Source: an uncultured Dehalococcoidia bacterium | GTDB lineage: Bacteria > Chloroflexota > Dehalococcoidia > Lucifugimonadales > GCA-2712585 | NCBI GenBank assembly: GCA_958295715.1 | Contig: OY282371.1 | Location: 1,659,697 to 1,723,696, forward strand | DNA length: 64,000 bases | Direction of reading: 5' to 3' | In this document: in pieces, positions 27,899-36,286 of the stretch | Layout of the letters: each line of letters starts with the position of its first letter | Numbering within the stretch: position 1 is the first letter of the stretch | Made by a program: the position numbers and the translations under genes | Notes under the pieces: model-generated | The model's input: the letters and a program-made list of their open reading frames with translations, nothing else | The model's database searches: none | Told to the model about the DNA's origin: nothing

Positions 27899-28615
27899 TT
27901 GATAGCTATCATCGCGGCAATGAAAGACGAGGTGGCCCAGCTTGGGGGCCTCAGCCGCCGCTCCAAGGGGCGGGTCAGCATAACCGTGACGGGGGTGGGC
28001 AAGGATAAGGTGGTGGCCGCCGCCGCCGACCTGTTCCGCCAAGGGAAGCGGCCGGCCTTGGCCCTGTCCCTGGGGTTCTCCGGCGCCCTGTCCGACGACC
28101 TGAACACCGGCGACCTCGTCCTGGCGAGGAACCTGCGCCTGTTAGACAGCGACTCCGCCCTGCGGGTCGACAACCGGTGCTTCCAACTGGCGGAGGAGGC
28201 CATCCACCTCAACGCCCTGCCCTACGTGCGCCGGGACACCCTCACCGTGCCCAACGTGGTCCGCACCCAGTCGGAACGGGAGCGGCTGGCCCAGGCCTAC
28301 AACGCCCAGGCCGTGAACATGGAGGACTATTGGATAGGCGACGCCGCCGCCAAGGCCGGGGTTCCCTTCATATCCGTCAGGTCGGTCTTGGATATGACCC
28401 ACCAGGAGCTGCCGCCCTATGTCGAGGAGATGATGTGGCAGAGAGAACAGAGGCACGGCTTCAGGGTCATCGTCGGCTCCCTGGCCCGGCCCGGCAGGAT
28501 TCCAACCCTGCTGTCCCTGGCCGACAGGGCCAAGCGGGCGCGGAGGAGCCTGGGCCGATTCACTCGCAGCTTTGTGGAGATTGCCGCAAGAGGAGGTGTG
28601 TTAAACCCAGCATAG
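27899..28615 (+). CDS. hpnG: Adenosylhopane nucleosidase/phosphorylase HpnG
   Basis: A 238 aa nucleoside-phosphorylase-fold protein with LSLGFSGAL and the catalytic-region VNMEDYWIGDAAAKAGVPF, then SVRSVLDMT. HpnG removes adenine from adenosylhopane to give ribosylhopane, just after the HpnH step. The TTG start at 27899 follows GGAG. It sits 12 nt after hpnH and 13 nt before hpnA. Confidence 0.87.
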   Translation: MIAIIAAMKDEVAQLGGLSRRSKGRVSITVTGVGKDKVVAAAADLFRQGKRPALALSLGFSGALSDDLNTGDLVLARNLRLLDSDSALRVDNRCFQLAEEAIHLNALPYVRRDTLTVPNVVRTQSERERLAQAYNAQAVNMEDYWIGDAAAKAGVPFISVRSVLDMTHQELPPYVEEMMWQREQRHGFRVIVGSLARPGRIPTLLSLADRAKRARRSLGRFTRSFVEIAARGGVLNPA

Positions 28616-28628
28616 AGATTAACGAAAC

Positions 28629-29606
28629 ATGAAGGTTCTGGTCACGGGAGCCACGGGATTCATCGGGGGGAACCTGGCGAGGGCCCTCAAGGCTAGGGGC
28701 TACAGCGTTAGGGCGATGGTGAGAGACCAAAGCGACGCCGCGGCCCTGGAGGGCTTGGGGATAGAAGAAGCGCCGGGGGACCTGCGAGACCGCGAGTCGG
28801 TGGCCCGCGCCCTCAAGGGGTGCGACGCCCTGTTCCACTGCGCCGCCGTGTACGCCTTCTGGACGCCGGACCCGCGGGAGGTGTACCGGGTCAACGCGGA
28901 GGCCGTCCGGACGGTCTTTGAGGAGGCCCTGAAGGCGGGGGTCAAGAAGGCGGTGCACACCAGCACCGTTTCCACCATCGGAATCCCCAAGAGCGGGCTG
29001 GGGACGGAGGAAACGGCGGTCTCGCCCAAGGACCTGGTGGGCCACTACAAGCGGTCCAAGTACCGGGGCGAGCAGGAGGCCATGGGGGCCGCGGCCAAGG
29101 GCCTGCCGGTGGTGGTGGTGAATCCCACCGCCCCCGTGGGACCCTGGGACGTGAAGCCCACCCCCACGGGAGGCATAGTCCTAGACTTCCTCAGAGGCAG
29201 GATACCCGCCTATATCAACACAGGCATGAATTTGGTGGACGTGGAGGACGTGGCCATGGGACACATCCTGGCCCTCGAGAAGGGCCGGCCCGGCCAGAGA
29301 TACATCCTGGGTAATCGGAACATGACGCTGAAGGAGATTTTCAAAACCCTGGAGGGAATAACGGGAAGGAAGGCGCCTCGGCTGAGGGCGCCGCTGAATA
29401 TGCTGATAGCCCTGGCAATGATAGACCATCTAATCGAAGGGAAACTCCTGAGGAGGAGGCCTCGAATGCCCCTGGAGGGACTGCGAGTAGCCCGCAAGCC
29501 CATGTACGTGAGCAGCGCCAAGGCCGTTCGCGAGTTGGGACTGCCTCAGAACCCGGTGGAGGCCGCCCTTGAGAAGGCGGTCAACTGGTTTCGGGGGCGC
29601 GGGTAA
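28629..29606 (+). CDS. hpnA: Hopanoid-associated NAD-dependent sugar epimerase HpnA
   Basis: A 325 aa extended short-chain dehydrogenase. It has a Rossmann GATGFIGG near the N terminus, the conserved FHCAAVYAFW, active-site Ser/Thr (STVST) and YKRSK as the Tyr/Lys pair. HpnA is linked to polar side-chain formation on hopanoids, although its exact reaction is not settled. Its position between hpnG and shc fits the family well. Confidence 0.9.
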   Translation: MKVLVTGATGFIGGNLARALKARGYSVRAMVRDQSDAAALEGLGIEEAPGDLRDRESVARALKGCDALFHCAAVYAFWTPDPREVYRVNAEAVRTVFEEALKAGVKKAVHTSTVSTIGIPKSGLGTEETAVSPKDLVGHYKRSKYRGEQEAMGAAAKGLPVVVVNPTAPVGPWDVKPTPTGGIVLDFLRGRIPAYINTGMNLVDVEDVAMGHILALEKGRPGQRYILGNRNMTLKEIFKTLEGITGRKAPRLRAPLNMLIALAMIDHLIEGKLLRRRPRMPLEGLRVARKPMYVSSAKAVRELGLPQNPVEAALEKAVNWFRGRG

Positions 29607-29628
29607 CGGAGCGAGTGGATAAGCGTTT

Positions 29629-31641
29629 ATGGTAGGAATAGCGTACAAGATAGACGAACGGCTCAAGGGCCGGGTGGACAAGGCCATCCGCAAGGCCCAG
29701 GGCTACATGCTCAGCATCCAGCGCGAGGAGGGCTACTGGTGGGGGGAGTTGGAATCCAACCCCACCATGGAGGCCGAATACCTCATGCTCACCCACTTCC
29801 TCGAGGTGGAGGACAAGGAGCGGTGGCGCAAGATAGTCAACCACGTCAGGGGCCGCCAGTTGGATGACGGCTCCTGGGCCCAGTACTACGGCGCGCCGGG
29901 CAACCTCAGCACCTCCGTTGAGTGCTACATGGCCCTGAAGCTGGCGGGAGAGCCGCCGGACTCCGACCACATGACCAGGGCCAGGGAGTTCATCCTGTCC
30001 AAAGGCGGGGTTCCCGCGACCCGCGTCTTCACCAGGATATGGCTGGCCCTCCTGGGGCAGTACGACTGGAAGAAGCTCCCCGCCATACCCCCGGAGGTCA
30101 TGTTCCTGCCCACCTGGTTCCCCTTCAACATCTATGAGTTCTCAAGCTGGGCGAGGGCGACCATCGTGCCCATGAGCGTCATCCTGACGGAGAAGCCGGC
30201 GCGGCCCGTCCCCGAATGGGCGGCCATCGACGAGTTGTACCCGTCAGAGCCGCAGAAGGCGTCCCCAACGCGCCGCCTCGCGCCGCCCGTTCCTAGCTGG
30301 CGCGGCTTCTTCTCCAGCGCCGACTGGTGCCTGCGCCTCTACGAAAAGGCCCCCCTCAAGCCCGGGCGCTCCTGGGCCAAGCAGCTGGCCGCCCATTGGA
30401 TACTCTCCCACCAGGAAGCCGACGGCTCCTGGGGCGGCATCCAACCGCCCTGGGTCTACTCCCTCATATGCCTAAAGCAGTTGGGCTATCCCCTGGACCA
30501 CCCGGCCATGAAGATGGGGCTTCAGGGGTTCGAGAGCTTCGCCATAGAGGAGGAGGACACCTGGCGGGTGCAGGCCTGCGTCTCCCCCGTGTGGGACACC
30601 TGCCTGGCCCTCATCGCCATGCTGGAGTCCGGGGCGGCTCCCGACGACCCCGCCATGCAGACGGCGGCGCGCTGGCTCGTGGACAAGCAGATACTCCGCG
30701 GCGGCGACTGGCAGGTGAAGGCCCCCGACACGCCCCCGGGCGGCTGGGCCTTCGAGTTCGCCAACAACAACTACCCGGACATTGACGACGTGGCGGAAGC
30801 CCTAATCGGCCTGTCCATGTCCTCACTGCCCGACGGCGAGGACCAGGGCCGCAAGGAGGCCATCGACAGGGGCGTCGCCTGGCTCCTGGGCGTCCAGAGC
30901 AGGAACGGCGGCTGGGCGGGCTTCGACAAGGACAACGACAAGGACTACATGAGCAAGATACCCTTCGCCGACTTTGGCGAGTCCCTGGACCCCCCCAGCG
31001 TGGACGTGACCGCCCACGTGGTGGAGGCCCTGGGCAAGCTGGGCTACGACCGGAGCTTTGAACCCGTGGAGCGGGCCTATAACTACATCCGTGAGGAGCA
31101 GGAGGAGGACGGGCCCTGGTTCGGACGGTGGGGCGTCAACTACATCTACGGGGCCGGCGCGGCCCTCCCCGCCCTTGAAGCCATCGGCGAGGACATGAGC
31201 CAACCCTACGTCAGAAAGGCCGTCGACTGGCTCATCGCCCACCAGAACGGCGATGGCGGCTGGGGCGAAAGCTGCGGCTCCTACGTCGACCCGTCCCTGC
31301 GGGGCGTCGGCCCCAGCGCCGCCTCTCAAACGGCCTGGGCCCTCCTGGCCCTGATAGCCGCCGGCGAGGGCGGCAACGAAGCAACCCTCCGCGGCGTCGA
31401 GTACCTGGAGTCCACCCAAAAGGAGGACGGCTCCTGGGACGAGCCTTACTTCACGGGCACCGGGTTCCCCGGCTACGGGACGGGACGCAGGCTGAAGGAC
31501 ATGCCCAGTCCGGGCGACCCGGAGGGCCAGGACTTGGACATGAGCGCAGGATTTATGATCAACTACCACCTTTATAGGAATTACTGGCCCTTGACAGCCC
31601 TGGGAAGATTCAAAAGGAACGTTGAAAGTGGGGGATTATGA
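29629..31641 (+). CDS. shc: Squalene-hopene cyclase
   Basis: A 670 aa class II triterpene cyclase converting squalene to hopene/diplopterol at the membrane. The protonating DxDD motif is DIDD at about residues 384-387. Multiple QW repeats are visible (QREEGYWWGEL, QEADGSWGG, QSRNGGWAG, QNGDGGWGE, QKEDGSWDE). Length is normal. It overlaps the next gene by 4 nt (ATGA), so the YjbQ-like protein is translationally coupled. Confidence 0.97.
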   Translation: MVGIAYKIDERLKGRVDKAIRKAQGYMLSIQREEGYWWGELESNPTMEAEYLMLTHFLEVEDKERWRKIVNHVRGRQLDDGSWAQYYGAPGNLSTSVECYMALKLAGEPPDSDHMTRAREFILSKGGVPATRVFTRIWLALLGQYDWKKLPAIPPEVMFLPTWFPFNIYEFSSWARATIVPMSVILTEKPARPVPEWAAIDELYPSEPQKASPTRRLAPPVPSWRGFFSSADWCLRLYEKAPLKPGRSWAKQLAAHWILSHQEADGSWGGIQPPWVYSLICLKQLGYPLDHPAMKMGLQGFESFAIEEEDTWRVQACVSPVWDTCLALIAMLESGAAPDDPAMQTAARWLVDKQILRGGDWQVKAPDTPPGGWAFEFANNNYPDIDDVAEALIGLSMSSLPDGEDQGRKEAIDRGVAWLLGVQSRNGGWAGFDKDNDKDYMSKIPFADFGESLDPPSVDVTAHVVEALGKLGYDRSFEPVERAYNYIREEQEEDGPWFGRWGVNYIYGAGAALPALEAIGEDMSQPYVRKAVDWLIAHQNGDGGWGESCGSYVDPSLRGVGPSAASQTAWALLALIAAGEGGNEATLRGVEYLESTQKEDGSWDEPYFTGTGFPGYGTGRRLKDMPSPGDPEGQDLDMSAGFMINYHLYRNYWPLTALGRFKRNVESGGL

Positions 31642-32144
31642 GGAAGTTGGAAGTTAAGCCCGCAGCGGACATCAAGGAGATATCGGCGACTGAGGAGCGG
31701 ATGAAGTGCCGCGTATTCAGCCTGCGCATTGAGACCCAGGACGCCCCGGAGTTTATCGACATCACCGAGCGGGTCAGGCAGTGCGTGGCCGAGTCCAGGG
31801 TTAGGAACGGCAGCGTAACCGTCTTCTCGCGCCACACTACGGCGGCCATCAAGATAAACGAGAACGAGCCGCTGCTCCTACAGGACATGCAGAGGTTCCT
31901 AGAGCGGATATCCCCCCGCAACGGCCACTACATGCACAACGACTTCACCATCCGCACCGTCAACATGACCGAGGACGAGTGCCCCAACGGTCACGCCCAC
32001 TGCCAGCAGCTGCTGTTGAGCACGAGCGAGTGCGTGCCCATCATCGACGGCGCCATACAGATGGGGCGCTGGCAGAGCGTCTTCGTCATAGAGTTGGACC
32101 GGCCGCGGCCCCGGGAGATACTGGTGCAGGTCATGGGAGGGTAG
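31638..32144 (+). CDS. YjbQ/UPF0047 family protein
   Basis: A 168 aa single-domain protein of the UPF0047 (secondary thiamine-phosphate synthase) family. It has SRHTTAAIKINENEPLL, the His-rich NGHYMHNDF and NGHAHCQQLLLSTSE, and GRWQSVFVIELDRPR. The conserved His and Glu residues probably bind a metal. It is embedded in the hopanoid operon (ATGA overlap with shc, 7 nt before hpnC), so a role in that pathway is conceivable. No such role is known to me. Confidence 0.85.
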   Translation: MRKLEVKPAADIKEISATEERMKCRVFSLRIETQDAPEFIDITERVRQCVAESRVRNGSVTVFSRHTTAAIKINENEPLLLQDMQRFLERISPRNGHYMHNDFTIRTVNMTEDECPNGHAHCQQLLLSTSECVPIIDGAIQMGRWQSVFVIELDRPRPREILVQVMGG

Positions 32145-32151
32145 GAACCCC

Positions 32152-33045
32152 TTGACCTCCCTCCTCACCCCCCGCGCCAGGGTCTGGAGCCGCGAGGAGG
32201 CCTTTGACTACTGCCGCCGCCTTGCCAAGACCCACTACGAGAACTTCACCGTCGGCTCCCTCCTGCTGCCCAAGGACAAGCGCCAACACGTCTCCAACCT
32301 CTACGCCTACGCCCGCTCCGTGGACGACCTGGGGGATGAGGCCCAGGGCAACCGCCACCGGCTTCTGGCAGAGTGGCGGGAGGAGCTTGACCTCTGCTAC
32401 GAAGGGACGCCCACCCACCCGGTCATGGTGGCCCTGCGAGAGACCATCCACGACTACGACATCCCCAAAGAACCCTTTTTGAAGCTCATCACCGCCAACC
32501 GCATGGACCAGGAGGTGAGCCGGTATCCCTCCTTTCAAGACCTGCTCCACTACTGCGACCACTCGGCGAACCCCTGCGGCCGTCTATTCCTCTACGTCTT
32601 CAACTACCGCGACGAGGAGCGGCAGCGCCTGGCCGACCACACCTGCACGGCCCTCCAGCTGGCCAACTTCTGGCAGGACGTGACCCGGGACTGGGCCATG
32701 GGCCGCGTCTACCTGCCCCTGGAGGACATGGCGTCCTACGGCTATTCGGAGGAGGAACTCGGCCAAGGCGTCTTCAATCCAGCCTTCCGCCGCCTCATGG
32801 CCTTCCAGGTCGACAGGACGCGGGAGATGTTCCGGCACGGCGTGGAGCTGGTGGGCCGGGTGAAGGGCGCCGCCCGGCTGGATATCGCCCTCTTCAGCCG
32901 GGGCGGGCTGGCCGTGCTGGACGCCATCGAGAGGCAGGACTACAACGTCTTGGCGCGGCGGCCCCGCCTTTCGCGGCTCAGCAAGGGCCGGCTGCTGTTA
33001 TCCACGTGGGTTGAGACGCTCATGGGAAGGACCCCCCGCGTCTAG
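32152..33045 (+). CDS. hpnC: Squalene synthase HpnC (hydroxysqualene-forming)
   Basis: A 297 aa squalene/phytoene-synthase fold. Aspartate-rich sites are SVDDLGDEA and NFWQDVTRDWAMGRVYLP. In three-step bacterial squalene synthesis HpnC converts presqualene diphosphate to hydroxysqualene, with HpnD acting before it and HpnE after. TTG start. The two paralogues hpnC and hpnD lie in series. The C versus D assignment rests on gene order and motif wording. Confidence 0.88.
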   Translation: MTSLLTPRARVWSREEAFDYCRRLAKTHYENFTVGSLLLPKDKRQHVSNLYAYARSVDDLGDEAQGNRHRLLAEWREELDLCYEGTPTHPVMVALRETIHDYDIPKEPFLKLITANRMDQEVSRYPSFQDLLHYCDHSANPCGRLFLYVFNYRDEERQRLADHTCTALQLANFWQDVTRDWAMGRVYLPLEDMASYGYSEEELGQGVFNPAFRRLMAFQVDRTREMFRHGVELVGRVKGAARLDIALFSRGGLAVLDAIERQDYNVLARRPRLSRLSKGRLLLSTWVETLMGRTPRV

Positions 33046-33084
33046 CCCGGCCTTAAACAAACGGAGGGGGTTTAGGAGCGCGGA

Positions 33085-33960
33085 ATGCTCCCGTTGAAAG
33101 ACGCTTACGAAGAGTGCAGGCTCACCACCAAGAGAGAGGCCAAGAACTTCTTCTACGCCTTCCTGACCCTGCCCCCGGAGAAGAGGAGGGCCATCTACGT
33201 GGCCTACGCCTTCTGCCGCCACTGCGACGACGCCGTCGACGGCAGCGCGTCGCCCCAAGGCAAGGCCGAGGCCCTGCGCGGCATCAGGAGCCGGCTGGAG
33301 GCCGCCTACCAAGGCCGGCCCCAAGGGGCCATGTTCACCGCCTTGGCCCACTCCGTCAGGACCTACCGGGCGCCCCAACAGCACTTTGAGGACGTTATAA
33401 GCGGCGTGGAGATGGACTTGACCAAGGACCGCTACGAGACCTTTGAGGAGCTTCGCCTGTACTGCTACCGCGTCGCGTCGGCGGTGGGGCTTATATGCCT
33501 GGAGATCTTCGGGTACAAGAACCCGGAGGCCCGGCGGCGCGCCATCGACCTGGGTCTGGCCATGCAGTTGACCAACATCCTGCGGGACGTTGAGGAGGAC
33601 CTGGAGCGCGACCGGATATACCTTCCTCAACAGGAGATGCGGCAGTGGGGCTACTCGGAAGCGGACCTGCGCGGCCGGGTCCGCAACGACGCCCAAAGGG
33701 GCCTCATGGCCTTTCAGGTGGAACGCGCCCGGGCGCTGTTTCGCAGCGGGGCAAAGCTCATGCCCTACCTCTCCACCCGCTCAAGGGCCTGCCCCGCCGT
33801 GCTGGCCCAACTGTACCTGCGGGTGTTGGACCGCATCGAGAGAAGCGGCTACAACGTGTTTGATGGTAGAATCAGCCTCAGCGGCAGGGAAAAGCTGCTG
33901 GTTATGGCGACAACATGGCTAAAGAGCTTCCTACCCCACGGTCAACCGGACACAGCGTAG
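33085..33960 (+). CDS. hpnD: Presqualene diphosphate synthase HpnD
   Basis: A 291 aa paralogue of HpnC that joins two farnesyl diphosphates to presqualene diphosphate. DDAVD is at residues 48-52, and NILRDVEEDLERDRIYLP is the second metal site. ATG at 33085 has AGGAG upstream. Its 3' end overlaps hpnE by 46 nt, an unusually long overlap that implies tight co-expression. Confidence 0.9.
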   Translation: MLPLKDAYEECRLTTKREAKNFFYAFLTLPPEKRRAIYVAYAFCRHCDDAVDGSASPQGKAEALRGIRSRLEAAYQGRPQGAMFTALAHSVRTYRAPQQHFEDVISGVEMDLTKDRYETFEELRLYCYRVASAVGLICLEIFGYKNPEARRRAIDLGLAMQLTNILRDVEEDLERDRIYLPQQEMRQWGYSEADLRGRVRNDAQRGLMAFQVERARALFRSGAKLMPYLSTRSRACPAVLAQLYLRVLDRIERSGYNVFDGRISLSGREKLLVMATTWLKSFLPHGQPDTA

Positions 33961-35291
33961 TAGTCCTGGGAGGGGGCCTTGCGGGGATGGCCGCCGCCTG
34001 CCGCCTGCTGGACGCCGGCAGCCAAGTGACCCTAGTCGAAAAGCGGCCTTACCTCGGCGGCCGCGCCTTCTCCTTCACCGACCCCGCGACGGGGCAGGAG
34101 GTGGACAACGGCCAGCACATCTTCTTGGGATGCTGCGTCTACTACATCGACTTCCTCAAGCGGCTGGGAGCCTTCGAGCAGGCCCGCCTCCAGCCCAAAA
34201 TGCGGGCGCCGGTCCTGAGTCCCAGCCGTGGGGCCGGGCTGCTGTCCGCCGCGCCGCTGCCCAAGCCCTTGCACCTGCTGCCCTCATTCCTGTCATACAG
34301 GCTCCTGGGCTTCAAAGACAAGGCCCTGGCCCTTTACGCCCTCGTCAAAATCGCCCTGACCGACCGGACCCGTCCCGCCCTGGCCCAGGAGAGCTTTGGC
34401 GGCTGGCTCCGCCGGCATCGCCAGACCCGCCGTTCAATTGACAACTTCTGGAACCTCATCGTGAAGCCCTGCGTGAACGACGACGTGGATGACGTCACGG
34501 CGGCCATGGCCATCATGGTGTTTCAGGAGGGACTCCTCAGGACCCGCGGCGGCTCGCGCATCGGCTACGCGCGGGTGGGGCTTTCGAAGCTCATGGGCGA
34601 TGCCGCCCAGGAGTACATAGAGGCCCGCCAAGGGCGCATCCTGGGCGGCAGGACGGCGGTGTCCCTCCAGTCGGACGGGCGGCGGATAAGCGGGGCCCTG
34701 CTGTCCGACGGAAGCGCCGTGCGGGGAGACGCCTACGTGAGCGCCCTCCCCTGGAACGAGCTGGCGTCCATCCTGGGGCCGGAGTTGGAAGGACAGCCCT
34801 TCTTCCAGCCCATGAAGGGTTTGAAGGCGGCCCCCATCGTCAACGTGCATCTGTGGTACGACAGGCAGGTAATGGACGAGGAGTTCATCGCCCTCGTGGA
34901 CTCGCCCCTCCAGTGGGTCTTCAACAAGACCGCCATTTTGGGGCGGGACGACTCCGGGGAGCAGTGGGTGACCATATCTCTAAGCGCCGCCTTTGAATAC
35001 GTCGACAAGCCCAAGAAGGCCCTGGAGGATAGCTTCGTGGCGGCCATGGCCGAGGCGTTCCCGCGAGCAAGGGACGCCAAGGTGAAACGGGTCCTGGTGG
35101 TCAAGCAGAACCGGGCCACCTTTCGCTGTGTGGCCGGGTCCGAGAGGCTGCGCCCCACGGCGAAAACGCCCGTCGAAAACCTGTTCCTGGCCGGCGATTG
35201 GACGGACACCGGCTGGCCCTCCACCATGGAGGGGGCCGTGAGGAGCGGCGACGCCGCGGCGGAGGCCGTGGCCGGGAGTTTCCCCCCGTGA
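33915..35291 (+). CDS. hpnE: Hydroxysqualene dehydroxylase HpnE
   Basis: A 458 aa FAD-dependent amine-oxidase-fold protein that reduces hydroxysqualene to squalene. The dinucleotide motif VVLGGGLAGMAAACRLL is followed by EKRPYLGGRAFSF. The C terminus has the FAD-binding LFLAGDWTDTGWPSTMEGAV. It completes a full squalene-to-hopene gene set in one operon. The end overlaps the next gene as GTGA. Confidence 0.93.
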   Translation: MAKELPTPRSTGHSVVVLGGGLAGMAAACRLLDAGSQVTLVEKRPYLGGRAFSFTDPATGQEVDNGQHIFLGCCVYYIDFLKRLGAFEQARLQPKMRAPVLSPSRGAGLLSAAPLPKPLHLLPSFLSYRLLGFKDKALALYALVKIALTDRTRPALAQESFGGWLRRHRQTRRSIDNFWNLIVKPCVNDDVDDVTAAMAIMVFQEGLLRTRGGSRIGYARVGLSKLMGDAAQEYIEARQGRILGGRTAVSLQSDGRRISGALLSDGSAVRGDAYVSALPWNELASILGPELEGQPFFQPMKGLKAAPIVNVHLWYDRQVMDEEFIALVDSPLQWVFNKTAILGRDDSGEQWVTISLSAAFEYVDKPKKALEDSFVAAMAEAFPRARDAKVKRVLVVKQNRATFRCVAGSERLRPTAKTPVENLFLAGDWTDTGWPSTMEGAVRSGDAAAEAVAGSFPP

Positions 35292-36286
35292 AGGCCCTGG
35301 TCCTCGCCCCCTTCTCCCCCGCCGCCCTCCGGTCGCTGGCGCGGCTGATGCCCGTCGCCTACGAAAGCTGGACACGAACCAAACGGCTCTACGACCCGGA
35401 GGAGTTGGGACGGCGGATGGGGGAGGAGGGCGTGACGGCCCTCATCGTTGAAGCCGACTTCATCTTTGAGGAGGTCTTCGACCAGGCCAAGGACCTGATG
35501 TTCCTCGGGGTCTGCCGCGCCGACCTGGGCCACGTGGACCTGGAGGCGGCCACCCGCCACGGCGTCCCCGTGTCGCACACGCCGGGCCGCAACGCCCAGG
35601 CCGTGGCGGAACTGACCGTCGGCCTCATGCTCTCCCTGGCCCGCCGGATTCCCGCCCTGAACGGTTATGTAAAGCAGGGTCGCTGGGAAGACCCTGTGGA
35701 CGGCTACGTGAACCACAGGGGGGTTGAGTTGAAGGGCAGCGTCCTGGGCCTCGTCGGGCTGGGGGCCGTGGGCCGCGCCGTGGCCACCCTGGCGGCCGGT
35801 TTCGGCATGACCGTCATCGCCTACGACCCCTACGCCGGGAAGCCGGGACAGCGGCGCGGCGGCGCCACGCTCACAACCCTGGAACGGGTCCTCAAAGAGT
35901 CCGCGTTCCTCTCTCTCCACGCCCCCTCCACGCCTGAGACGGCGGGGCTTATCGGCGAAAGGGAGTTGGGAGTCATGGGCCGGGGGACATATCTGGTCAA
36001 CACCGCGTCCCACGACCTGGTGGACGAGGCGGCCTTGGTGAAGGCCCTCGCCGCGGGGCATCTGAGCGGGGCGGCCTTAGACGTCCACGAGACCCATCCC
36101 ATCTCGCCCGCCAGCCCCCTGCTGAAGCTGGAAAACGTCCTGCTCACGCCCCACGTCGGCGGGGCCACCGAGGAAACGGTCCAACGGCACTCGGCCATGA
36201 TTCTCGAAGACCTCGAGCGATGTCTCCGGGGTGAAAGGCCCCTCCGGCTGGCCAACCCCCGGGTGTGGGACGGACTTGAGGGCTAA
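35288..36286 (+). CDS. D-isomer-specific 2-hydroxyacid dehydrogenase
   Basis: A 332 aa NAD-dependent dehydrogenase (phosphoglycerate dehydrogenase-like). It has the nucleotide-binding GLVGLGAVGRAVA, then DPYAG, the catalytic Arg region LVNTASHDLVDE (the usual Arg of NTARG-type motifs is His here), Glu in HETHP and His in LLTPHVGGATEE. GTG at 35288 overlaps the hpnE stop. Upstream in-frame sequence lies inside hpnE and is not used. It leads a dehydrogenase-kinase-aldolase group. The substituted Arg position is worth noting. Confidence 0.85.
   Translation: MKALVLAPFSPAALRSLARLMPVAYESWTRTKRLYDPEELGRRMGEEGVTALIVEADFIFEEVFDQAKDLMFLGVCRADLGHVDLEAATRHGVPVSHTPGRNAQAVAELTVGLMLSLARRIPALNGYVKQGRWEDPVDGYVNHRGVELKGSVLGLVGLGAVGRAVATLAAGFGMTVIAYDPYAGKPGQRRGGATLTTLERVLKESAFLSLHAPSTPETAGLIGERELGVMGRGTYLVNTASHDLVDEAALVKALAAGHLSGAALDVHETHPISPASPLLKLENVLLTPHVGGATEETVQRHSAMILEDLERCLRGERPLRLANPRVWDGLEG

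Noticed and set aside
34733-36061. A 442-codon antisense frame over hpnE and the dehydrogenase gene
   Set aside because: Both covered genes are well supported on the plus strand; the antisense product has no recognisable domain.
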